Below are positions 1 through 7,382 of a DNA stretch of 9,630 nt, piece by piece. How positions within the stretch are numbered: the first letter of the stretch is position 1; the number at the start of each line of letters is the position of its first letter. The stretch is from Sphingobacteriia bacterium. GTDB lineage: Bacteria; Bacteroidota; Bacteroidia; UBA7662. A program made the position numbers and the translations under genes. The DNA lies in assembly GCA_009926245.1 (NCBI GenBank), contig RFPG01000037.1, positions 1-9,630 on the forward strand, written 5' to 3'. The notes under the pieces are model-generated. The model was not told the origin of the DNA and did not search any database. It saw nothing but the letters and a program-made list of their open reading frames with translations.

Positions 1-1421
<1,421 letters not shown>

Positions 1422-1471
1422 ATGTAATCAAAAAATTAAATTATTGTCTTCTTGTGAATCTTGGGGGAAGC

Positions 1472-1494
1472 GCGTCATCCTCACGGACGGACGC
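1472..1494 (-). other. Hairpin in the 16S leader with a GTGA loop
   Basis: On the minus strand GCGTC pairs with GACGC. Inside that, CGTCC and GGAT continue the stem with one bulged base and one G-U pair, closing on a GTGA (GNRA-type) loop. It lies about 50-70 nt before the mature 16S 5' end, so it would be part of the pre-rRNA leader and could affect processing. The role is inferred from position only. Confidence 0.4.
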
Positions 1495-1512
1495 ATTCCT
1501 TACTTTGGTATT

Positions 1513-1549
1513 CAGTATGTCAAAGAACAAAGCCCAAATGCTCTTGGGC
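1513..1549 (-). promoter_or_regulatory. rRNA antitermination region: boxB-like hairpin followed by boxA-like element
   Basis: Reading the minus strand, a perfect 6-bp hairpin comes first (GCCCAA / TTGGGC, loop GAGCAT, 1549-1532). After it comes TGTTCTTTGACATACTG (1529-1513), which resembles E. coli rrn boxA (TGCTCTTTAACA) and the GTTCTTTGA motif common before Bacteroidota 16S genes. In E. coli, boxA loads the NusB/NusE antitermination complex so that rRNA transcription resists Rho. The order hairpin, boxA, 16S matches known rrn leaders. Function is inferred from motif and position. Confidence 0.65.
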
Positions 1550-1559
1550 AAAGCGGACG

Positions 1560-1567
1560 CAAAGGTA
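1560..1567 (-). promoter_or_regulatory. Proximal rRNA promoter -7 box (TACCTTTG)
   Basis: On the minus strand TACCTTTG followed by C matches the Bacteroidota primary-sigma -7 consensus TAnnTTTG. Transcription would start near 1553-1555, just before the boxB-like hairpin, a sensible place for a 16S promoter about 130 nt upstream of the mature RNA. No TTG is visible at the expected -33 position. That region is instead occupied by the inverted repeat at 1575-1608, so the assignment rests on the -7 box and its location. Confidence 0.5.
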
Positions 1568-1574
1568 AAACCAG

Positions 1575-1612
1575 AAAATCCCTTTTGCGACCTTTTAAAA
1601 GGGATTTTTTTT
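1575..1612. terminator. Terminator-like 12-bp perfect inverted repeat with T tract
   Basis: AAAATCCCTTTT (1575-1586) and AAAAGGGATTTT (1597-1608) are perfect reverse complements separated by 10 nt. On the plus strand the core stem CCCTTTT/AAAAGGG is followed by A and then eight T residues, the form of an intrinsic terminator. On the minus strand the tail is shorter (ATTTTCTGG), so it may work in both directions but looks stronger rightward. Leftward it could end the transcript of the two genes at 1731-3696 and insulate the rRNA operon. The arms are AT-rich, with only three G-C pairs. Confidence 0.45.
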
Positions 1613-1676
1613 AGATAAATTTCGAAGGGCTGTTATTCAAGGACTTACCTTACCACCTCGATTTTTATCGGGACGA

Positions 1677-1703
1677 CAAAGGTAGTTCATGAAGGCTCAA
1701 CAA
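1677..1703 (-). promoter_or_regulatory. Distal candidate rRNA promoter (second TACCTTTG box)
   Basis: The minus strand carries a second exact TACCTTTG at 1684-1677, 117 bp upstream of the first. A TTG lies at 1703-1701, separated by 16 nt, slightly below the 17-23 nt usually given for Bacteroidota promoters. It would give a longer rRNA leader transcript running through the inverted repeat at 1575-1608. It also sits just downstream of the CoA-binding gene. Tandem promoters are usual for rRNA operons, but the function here is inferred. Confidence 0.4.
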
Positions 1704-1730
1704 GCCTACAAATGCATCTTTTGTGGAAAA

Positions 1731-2093
1731 CTAAAAGGAATTCGTTGCCAAAAGAACCAGGGTGCAGGCCTGTTGGCACTCTTTCCCCGTGGCACGGAGT
1801 GCATGCTCTAAATCAGGGTTTTCGGTACCTGGATTGAACAGGATACGTCGATAATCCTTGGACAACAAGGTCTCTCTCCAGGTTGCTTGGGCTGCTGGCC
1901 CCAAATAGAGTGTCACGGTATCGGGCCTGAAATCGTCCTCCGATGGCCATGTTGTATGAAGAGGCATACCGTCAACCACCCCGGGTCGCTGGCCCAACAA
2001 ATAACATGTATGGCCCTGTTTCTTTAGTTGCAGGGCCGCACGGTAGGCGTAGCGTTCAGGGTTGGAGGATGCACCAAGGACCAATACATTCAT
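1731..2093 (-). CDS. CoA-binding Rossmann-fold protein (YccU/COG1832 type)
   Basis: This 120-residue cytosolic protein is a single CoA-binding domain. The N-terminus gives a short beta strand and nucleotide-binding loop (VLVLGASSNPERYAY, residues 3-17). The middle has TVTLYLGP (about 60-67). The C-terminal third has FNPGTENPDLE followed by ACTLVLLAT, the conserved end of this family. Bacteroidota members have about this length, so the gene looks complete. The family binds CoA or a related nucleotide in known structures, but its physiological role is not established. It begins 49 nt after the dehydrogenase stop on the same strand, so the two are probably cotranscribed. No clear Shine-Dalgarno sequence precedes the ATG, which is normal for Bacteroidota. 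Confidence 0.88.
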   Translation of the reverse strand: MNVLVLGASSNPERYAYRAALQLKKQGHTCYLLGQRPGVVDGMPLHTTWPSEDDFRPDTVTLYLGPAAQATWRETLLSKDYRRILFNPGTENPDLEHALRATGKECQQACTLVLLATNSF

Positions 2094-2142
2094 GGATCAA
2101 CGATTAAAAAAGGTGAAAAGACGGCCGCTATTGGGCGTCGAG

Positions 2143-3696
2143 CTAGGAGGAAGGAAACGAAAGAGCATCGACACTCCGCCGAGCGTCCAAGATCGCACTC
2201 ATGATGCCTCCGGCGTACCCCGCACCCTCCCCTACCGGGTAAAGATTGGTGCAATGGGGGTGATGAAGGGTCACCGGATCGCGAGGTATGCGGACTGGCG
2301 ATGAAGTTCTGGACTCAGGCCCGGCCACCACGGCCCCCTCATCCAGCAAACCAGGCCATTTTTTGGCCCATTGCTTGAGACCGCCCGCCAACCTGGCCTG
2401 GATTTCGGGTGGGTATAGACGGTTCAACGCGGCAGACCTCGTGCCGGGTCGGTAGGAACAAGGGCCCAAAACTGGGCTCGTTCTTCCTTTTACAAAGTCT
2501 GCAAGGTTTTGGGCCGGAGCCCATTGATTTCCGCCCCCCATGTCCATGGCGTCCCTTTCAATTTGTTCCTGAAAGCGCAGCAGGGCCAAGGGATCGTTGT
2601 TTAGTGCCTTGGGAAGGTCCTCAAGCGTTATTTCGGTTACCCAACCCGCGTTGGCGGTGCGATTGTTGCGTTTGCTGGGGGACCAACCGTTGGTCACCAC
2701 CTGATCCATGGCGGTTGAACAAGGGGCCATGATACCACCAGGACACATGCAAAAGGAATAAACACCCTTTCCACCCACCTGCTCCACCACGGCATACGAT
2801 GCCGGTGGCCAGCCTTCGGTGAACGAGCCATCCCGACGGTACCTCCAACGATTAATCCAGGCCTGAGGATGTTCAATGCGCACCCCCATGGCCAGGGGTT
2901 TGGCCTGAATTTCCAAACCAGCCTGCTGCAATATCTCAAAAACATCGCGTGCACTGTGCCCCGTGCAGAGCATCAACGATTGGACAGGAATCCGTTCTCC
3001 TCCCTCCAACCCCATCGCCCGTACCTTGCCCAGTTCAAGTTCCAATTCAACCACCCGACGGTTGAAAAAAATTTGACCACCGCAAGCGATAATCGTCTGC
3101 CTGGCTTGTTCAATCAAAGCAGGTAATTTGTTGGTACCTATATGAGGATGAGCATCGTACATGATCTCCGGAGGGGCCCCCAAGGACACCAAAAGACGAA
3201 GAACCGAGGCAATATCCCCTCTTTTGGTGGAACGGGTGTATAATTTTCCATCGCTGAAGGTGCCGGCACCGCCTTCCCCATAACAATAATTCGATTCAGG
3301 ATTGAGACGGCCCTCCCTGCTCAGCATGGCCACATCCCGACGACGATCACGCACCGAGCAACCCCTTTCCCAAACCACCGGACGCCAACCGCGTTCGAGG
3401 CAGCGCAAGGCCGCAAACAAACCCGCGGGTCCAGCCCCAATGATGTGAAGCTCGGGTGCATTTTCGGACAAGTGAATCGGTTCAAAGGGTTGACCCGATG
3501 CCGCAATGGCCTCGGGGGATTTGGCATCGGTGATCCGAACGGTGACCATGGGACGAGAGCCCCGGGCATCCAAACTCCTTCGAAGAATGGTCATTTCGGT
3601 GGCTGGTATGCTTGGAAAACGATCCCGCAGGTAGCTTTCCAAATCCGAAACCCCGTAGGCCTCCGCCGGATCCAGCTCAAAACTGATAGATGCCAT
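2143..3696 (-). CDS. NAD(P)/FAD-dependent oxidoreductase (COG2509 family)
   Basis: This is a predicted soluble flavoprotein dehydrogenase of 517 residues; the substrate is unknown. After an N-terminal domain of about 80 residues comes the FAD dinucleotide-binding motif IIGAGPAGLFAAL (85-97). It is followed by the family segment YCYGEGGAGTFSDGKLYTR (138-156), a CMCPGG motif (316-321), and the C-terminal FAD-contacting GEGAGYAGGIMSA (489-501). Length and motif order match the uncharacterised 'FAD-dependent dehydrogenase' family. The frame stays open upstream to an ATG at 3927, which would add 77 residues. I chose ATG 3696 because the family begins here, GGGAGG lies about 8 nt upstream, and the longer version would run across the DnaA-box array and into dnaB. 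It heads a likely two-gene operon with the CoA-binding gene and diverges from dnaB. Confidence 0.88.
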   Translation of the reverse strand: MASISFELDPAEAYGVSDLESYLRDRFPSIPATEMTILRRSLDARGSRPMVTVRITDAKSPEAIAASGQPFEPIHLSENAPELHIIGAGPAGLFAALRCLERGWRPVVWERGCSVRDRRRDVAMLSREGRLNPESNYCYGEGGAGTFSDGKLYTRSTKRGDIASVLRLLVSLGAPPEIMYDAHPHIGTNKLPALIEQARQTIIACGGQIFFNRRVVELELELGKVRAMGLEGGERIPVQSLMLCTGHSARDVFEILQQAGLEIQAKPLAMGVRIEHPQAWINRWRYRRDGSFTEGWPPASYAVVEQVGGKGVYSFCMCPGGIMAPCSTAMDQVVTNGWSPSKRNNRTANAGWVTEITLEDLPKALNNDPLALLRFQEQIERDAMDMGGGNQWAPAQNLADFVKGRTSPVLGPCSYRPGTRSAALNRLYPPEIQARLAGGLKQWAKKWPGLLDEGAVVAGPESRTSSPVRIPRDPVTLHHPHCTNLYPVGEGAGYAGGIMSAILDARRSVDALSFPSS

Positions 3697-3740
3697 CAAT
3701 ATTCCTCCCTTGTACCTGCAAATATGAGAAGGCATTGACC

Positions 3741-3791
3741 TTATCCACCGAAAGAACCCACTTATCCACCCAAAATCCAGGCTTATGCACC
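3741..3791 (+). promoter_or_regulatory. Three DnaA-box-like 9-mers with exact 21-bp phasing
   Basis: TTATCCACC occurs at 3741-3749 and 3762-3770, and TTATGCACC at 3783-3791. All point the same way, and starts are exactly 21 bp apart, about two helical turns, so proteins bound to them would share one face of the DNA. The first eight bases fit the DnaA consensus TTATnCACA and only the last base differs. The sites are in the 179-bp gap between the divergent FAD dehydrogenase and dnaB genes. They may be part of a replication origin or a DnaA-dependent control site for dnaB. The motif and spacing are seen directly; DnaA binding is inferred. Confidence 0.6.
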
Positions 3792-3810
3792 AAGCCGACC
3801 GAACTCCCCG

Positions 3811-3847
3811 CAAAATGAGGAAAAGAAAAAAACCATAACAAAAAAGA
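3811..3847. other. A-rich tract next to the DnaA-like boxes
   Basis: By hand count 26 of these 37 bases are A on the plus strand, with only two T. The tract starts 19 bp after the last DnaA-like box. It could be an easily melted unwinding element if the region is an origin, or an UP-like or curved element for the dnaB promoter. No clear repeated 13-mers or DnaA-trio pattern was found, so the role is speculative. Confidence 0.25.
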
Positions 3848-3863
3848 GCGGCCGTCAAGAGCC

Positions 3864-3871
3864 TAAGTTTG
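3864..3871 (+). promoter_or_regulatory. Candidate dnaB promoter -7 box (TAAGTTTG)
   Basis: TAAGTTTG fits the Bacteroidota -7 consensus TAnnTTTG on the dnaB strand. It ends only 4 nt before the dnaB ATG, so initiation would fall at or next to the start codon and the mRNA would be leaderless or nearly so. No TTG is visible at the expected -33 position. A chance match is possible. Confidence 0.3.
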
Positions 3872-3875
3872 TGAT

Positions 3876-5402
3876 ATGGAACCCACCAATACTTTGCTGA
3901 AAAAGCGCGGCGTGGGCCGCAGCGCACCCCTGACCATGGCTGGCTTGGCCGGCAAGTTACCCCCGCAGGCCATCGAAGTGGAGCAAGCGGTCCTAGGGGC
4001 CTTGATGCTCGAAAAAGAAGCCTTGTCGCAAGTCATTGATCTCTTGCATCCGGATGTTTTCTATGTAGAGAAAAACCGCTGGGTTTTTGAGGCAGTTCGA
4101 CTCCTCTTTGAAAAATCCGAACCGGTGGATCTCTTGACGGTCACCCAAGAACTCAAGTCCATGGGACGATTGGAAGAAGTCGGTGGGGCCTTCTATATCG
4201 CCGATTTAACAAACCGAGTCAGCTCATCGGCCAACATTGATTACCACGCTCGCATTCTCCTTGAAAAATACATCCTGCGTGAATTGATTCACCTCTCCGG
4301 GGATATGTCCACCGAAGCCTTTGACGATACCACCGATGTCTTTGAGTTGCTGGATCGTTGCGAAACCAGATTGTTTGGGATTGCCGATCGTAACATAAGA
4401 CGCAACGGAGACGGCATTAACGATTTGGTCCAAAAAGCATTCAAACAAATCCAAGCGGTTTCTCAACAGGCCGATGGCTTGTCAGGAATCCCTTCCGGCT
4501 TTACCGAATTGGATCGCTTGACCTCTGGCTGGCAGCGAGGGAGCCTGAACATCATCGCAGCGCGACCTGGGATGGGTAAAACTGCTTTTGTGCTGAGTTT
4601 GGCACGGAATGCCTCGGTTGACTTTCAAAAAGGTGTCGCGTTTTTCTCCCTTGAAATGTCGGGAATTGAATTAATTAATCGCCTTTTGTCGTCTGAAACC
4701 GAAATCGAAGGGGAAAAACTCAAAAAAGGCAAACTAGCTCAGCACGAGTGGATTCAATTGACCAGTCGAACCGATAGCCTGACCAGGGCCCCTCTGTACA
4801 TCGATGACACCCCTCAACTCACCCTTTTTGAATTAAGGGCTAAGTGCCGAAGACTCAAATCCAAACACGATATTCAACTCATTGTTATCGATTACTTGCA
4901 ATTGATGGGCGGGGGATCCAACGATGCATCGGGCATGAATCGCGAACAAGTCATTGCCTCGATTTCTCGAGGTCTCAAAGCCCTGGCCAAAGAACTGGAA
5001 GTCCCGGTGATTGCGTTAAGCCAGTTAAGCCGTCAAGTCGAAGTCAGAGGTGGTAACAAAAAACCGATGTTATCGGATCTCCGGGAATCAGGTGCCATTG
5101 AGCAAGACGCGGATATGGTCATGTTTATCTACCGTCCCGATTATTACAATATGGAAGGCGAAGGGTACCCGGACCAGGCCCAAATCATTGTCGCAAAACA
5201 CAGGAATGGTCAGACCGGGGAAATTAATTTGAGGTTCCAAGCCAAATACGCCCGCTTTGTGAATCCAGGAGGTCCGGGAGGCCCTGCCGATTTTGCTGGC
5301 GATCGCCGGGATCCTAACGAGCCCAACAACCCATTCAGGGGTTTGGATCGAACCTTTCCATCCCGTTTGAACGAGATGGATGAAGGGCCTGCCCCCTATT
5401 AG
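3876..5402 (+). CDS. dnaB: Replicative DNA helicase DnaB
   Basis: This is the hexameric helicase that unwinds DNA at the replication fork and recruits primase. The 508-residue protein has a short N-terminal extension, the DnaB N-terminal domain (about 27-130), a linker, and a RecA-like ATPase domain from about 200. Visible motifs are Walker A RPGMGKTA (230-237), FFSLEMS (256-262), Walker B IVIDYLQL (336-343), SQLSRQVE (382-389), DLRESGAIEQDAD (401-413) and the arginine-finger segment KHRNGQTG (441-448). There is no intein. The tail after about residue 463 is Gly/Pro-rich and probably disordered. ATG 3876 is chosen because GKLPPQA lies about 25 residues in, as in other Bacteroidota DnaB proteins; ATG 3936 is an alternative. 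The stop codon lies within a 17-bp tandem duplication. It is the first gene rightward of the DnaA-like boxes. Confidence 0.97.
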   Translation: MEPTNTLLKKRGVGRSAPLTMAGLAGKLPPQAIEVEQAVLGALMLEKEALSQVIDLLHPDVFYVEKNRWVFEAVRLLFEKSEPVDLLTVTQELKSMGRLEEVGGAFYIADLTNRVSSSANIDYHARILLEKYILRELIHLSGDMSTEAFDDTTDVFELLDRCETRLFGIADRNIRRNGDGINDLVQKAFKQIQAVSQQADGLSGIPSGFTELDRLTSGWQRGSLNIIAARPGMGKTAFVLSLARNASVDFQKGVAFFSLEMSGIELINRLLSSETEIEGEKLKKGKLAQHEWIQLTSRTDSLTRAPLYIDDTPQLTLFELRAKCRRLKSKHDIQLIVIDYLQLMGGGSNDASGMNREQVIASISRGLKALAKELEVPVIALSQLSRQVEVRGGNKKPMLSDLRESGAIEQDADMVMFIYRPDYYNMEGEGYPDQAQIIVAKHRNGQTGEINLRFQAKYARFVNPGGPGGPADFAGDRRDPNEPNNPFRGLDRTFPSRLNEMDEGPAPY

Positions 5403-5416
5403 GGCCTGCCCCCTAT
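5384..5416 (+). repeat. 17-bp tandem duplication at the dnaB stop codon
   Basis: AGGGCCTGCCCCCTAT occurs at 5384-5399 and again at 5401-5416, with one T between them, giving a 17-bp period. The first copy encodes the last DnaB residues (GPAPY) and the TAG stop forms at the junction. With a single copy the frame would continue TAT GAA CGA ACC GTC TGG TGA, adding five residues and ending directly against the ung ATG. Replication slippage is the simplest explanation. Confidence 0.85.
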
Positions 5417-5434
5417 GAACGAACCGTCTGGTGA

Positions 5435-6154
5435 ATGACCAACCCGCGCTTGACCATAGAACCCATGATTCCCACCGCATGGAGGGCTTTTTTGGAAGAA
5501 TGCGGTGCGCTGGAGGCCTTGGCCGAGCCACTCAAAAACCTGCATATTGCGCTCGAGCGTAAAGAAATCGTATATCCCCAAACTTCGCATCTTTTTCGGG
5601 CCTTGGAGGTCTTGCCGCCGGACAAGGTCCGGGTCGTCTTGATGGGCCAAGACCCCTACCCTGGGGCAGGCTTGGCCACCGGATTGAGCTTTGCCGTACC
5701 GCACCATGCCCCATCGCCACCCTCCCTCATCAACATCGCCAAAGCCCTGCAATGGGATCAGCAGGCTTGTATCAACGAGGGCCAAGCGGAACTCATGGAG
5801 GAGCCCATCCGTTGGTTGGAGCAGCGCGACCCTTTGGGCCGCATCCCTGATCTAGAAAATTGGGCCGAACAAGGGGTGCTCCTGCTCAACGAAACACTGA
5901 CCGTGGGCGCAGGTTCTCCCGGTTCGCATCGAGGTTGGGGCTGGGGCCGTTGGACGACCAAGGTCATGGATGGTTTGGCGAAATCTGGCAAACCCATGGT
6001 GTGGTTGTTATGGGGCAAAGAAGCCCAAAAGCATCGCAACCCTGCCGTTCATTGCCTGGAATCGGTTCATCCTTCTCCCTTATCGGCCTACCGAGGATTT
6101 GTGCAGTGTCGGCATTTTTCGCAGACCAATCAACTTTTGAGAGCTTATCTTTAG
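5435..6154 (+). CDS. ung: Uracil-DNA glycosylase, family 1
   Basis: The enzyme removes uracil from DNA as the first step of base excision repair. The 239-residue protein holds all the family signatures: GQDPY (71-75) with the water-activating Asp73, LSF with the stacking Phe86, PSLINIAKAL (96-105), QGVLLLNETLTV with Asn152, LLWGKEAQ, and HPSPLSAYRGF with His212. Residue 76 is Pro where E. coli has His; I recall Pro in some other Ung proteins. About 38 residues separate NIAKAL from the WAEQG segment, against about 18 in E. coli, so there is an insertion of roughly 20 residues around 107-134. The gene follows dnaB by 32 nt and ends 4 nt before the aminotransferase. ATG 5435 is used; ATG 5465 is a possible later start. 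No Shine-Dalgarno sequence is evident. Confidence 0.95.
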   Translation: MTNPRLTIEPMIPTAWRAFLEECGALEALAEPLKNLHIALERKEIVYPQTSHLFRALEVLPPDKVRVVLMGQDPYPGAGLATGLSFAVPHHAPSPPSLINIAKALQWDQQACINEGQAELMEEPIRWLEQRDPLGRIPDLENWAEQGVLLLNETLTVGAGSPGSHRGWGWGRWTTKVMDGLAKSGKPMVWLLWGKEAQKHRNPAVHCLESVHPSPLSAYRGFVQCRHFSQTNQLLRAYL

Positions 6155-6158
6155 GGCT

Positions 6159-7382
6159 ATGACCAAAACACCTTTCTGGACCTCCAAGAGAGTCCTGGAA
6201 TTGGAAGAATCCCAAACCCTCGCCATGGCGGCCCGCAGCCGGGCCTTGGCCGAACAAGGAATCGAAGTCATCAACCTCAGTTTGGGGGAGCCGGATTTTG
6301 ATACCCCGGAGCATATCAAGGCCGCAGCCTGCCGTGCGGTGGAGGACAATTATTCCCATTACACCCCGGTGGCCGGTTACGCTGATTTGAGGCAGGCCGT
6401 TTGTCACAAAATGAGCCATGAATTGGGCTGGAATGTAAGCCCAGCCCAAGTGGTCTTTAGTACCGGAGCCAAACAGAGTTTGATTAATGTCTTGTTATCG
6501 GTGCTGAATCCCGGGGATGAAGTTTTGTTACCTGCACCCTATTGGGTTAGTTACGCCGGGATGATCCAAATGGCCGAAGCCAAGGCCGTGGTGGTGGTGG
6601 GCAGCCCCGCCAACGGTTACAAAGTCCTGCCCGAGCAATTGGAGGCGGCCATCACCCCCAAGACTCGATTGCTTTTGTATTCGTCCCCCTGCAATCCAAG
6701 CGGAGCAGCCTACCATGCTGAGGAATTAGAAGCCTGGGCCCAGGTGCTGCGTCGGCACCCTGGCATCTTGGTGGTTTCCGATGAGATCTACGAGCACATT
6801 CGTTTTGAGGGAACCCATGCCAGCATCGTTCAACAAGAAGGTATGAAGGACCGCACCGTGGTGGTCAATGGCATGTCCAAAGGGTATGCCATGACCGGGT
6901 GGCGTCTTGGTTACGCCGTGGCTCCACCCGAAATCGCCGAAGCCTGCGTCAAATTGCAAGGCCAATACACCTCCGCAACCTGCTCCATTGCTCAACGTGC
7001 TGCCTTGGCCGCCCTGAGCGGAACCATGGAACCCACCTTCCGAATGCGGGAAGCCTTCCGCCAACGAAGGGACTTGTTTTATCAGGCCTTGGATGGGCTG
7101 TACGGTTGGGAATGCCCTTTACCTCAAGGTGCCTTCTACTTATTTCCGCGGATTTCAGACTGGTTCCAACTGCCATGGAGAGGGGAACCCTTGGGCCATG
7201 CGGAGAGGGTGGCGGAGTTTTTGCTTGAGGAAGCCCGCGTCGCTACGGTGGCCGGGGATGCCTTTGGCTGCCCGGACTGCCTGCGCTTGTCAACGGCCAG
7301 TTCAGAAGACAAACTTTTGGAGGCTGCCCGTCGAATCCGGACGGCCATCGAAGAACGATTGGTTGAGCAACGTGTCGGTTGA
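6159..7382 (+). CDS. Class I/II pyridoxal-phosphate aminotransferase, aspartate aminotransferase-like
   Basis: This is a cytosolic PLP enzyme of 407 residues, typical of aspartate aminotransferase subgroup Ib, which moves amino groups between aspartate or a related amino acid and 2-oxoglutarate. Recognisable elements are LSLGEPDFDTPEHIK (40-54), YTPVAGYADLR (68-78), STGAKQSL (101-108), SSPCNPSG (175-182) with Asn179, SDEIYEHIRF (207-216) with Asp208 and Tyr211, and the lysine motif MSKGYAMTGWRLGY (239-252), where Lys241 should bind PLP. Arg376 in LRLSTA would bind the substrate carboxylate. The protein is full-length. The start is 4 nt after ung and the end overlaps the kinase gene, so translational coupling is likely. 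Exact substrate preference, aspartate or another amino acid, cannot be read from sequence alone. Confidence 0.92.
   Translation: MTKTPFWTSKRVLELEESQTLAMAARSRALAEQGIEVINLSLGEPDFDTPEHIKAAACRAVEDNYSHYTPVAGYADLRQAVCHKMSHELGWNVSPAQVVFSTGAKQSLINVLLSVLNPGDEVLLPAPYWVSYAGMIQMAEAKAVVVVGSPANGYKVLPEQLEAAITPKTRLLLYSSPCNPSGAAYHAEELEAWAQVLRRHPGILVVSDEIYEHIRFEGTHASIVQQEGMKDRTVVVNGMSKGYAMTGWRLGYAVAPPEIAEACVKLQGQYTSATCSIAQRAALAALSGTMEPTFRMREAFRQRRDLFYQALDGLYGWECPLPQGAFYLFPRISDWFQLPWRGEPLGHAERVAEFLLEEARVATVAGDAFGCPDCLRLSTASSEDKLLEAARRIRTAIEERLVEQRVG

Noticed and set aside
1693..1707. Small inverted repeat AGGCT-CAACA-AGCCT after the CoA-binding gene
   Set aside because: The stem is only 5 bp with no T tract on either side, too weak to call a terminator.
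1722..1730. TTTTCCACA on the minus strand, a weak DnaA-box match
   Set aside because: Single isolated site just after a gene end, with no partner at a regular spacing.
3697..3927. 77-residue N-terminal extension of the FAD dehydrogenase
   Set aside because: It would cross the DnaA-like array and overlap the dnaB start, while the family N-terminus and an SD-like sequence fit ATG 3696.
5088..5785. Several minus-strand open frames across the dnaB end and ung
   Set aside because: They are shadows of two well-recognised plus-strand genes and show no domain signatures.
7093..7371. Upstream extension of the kinase frame from an ATG at 7093
   Set aside because: It is the shadow of the aminotransferase coding sequence; RfaE1-type proteins begin near GTG 7372.
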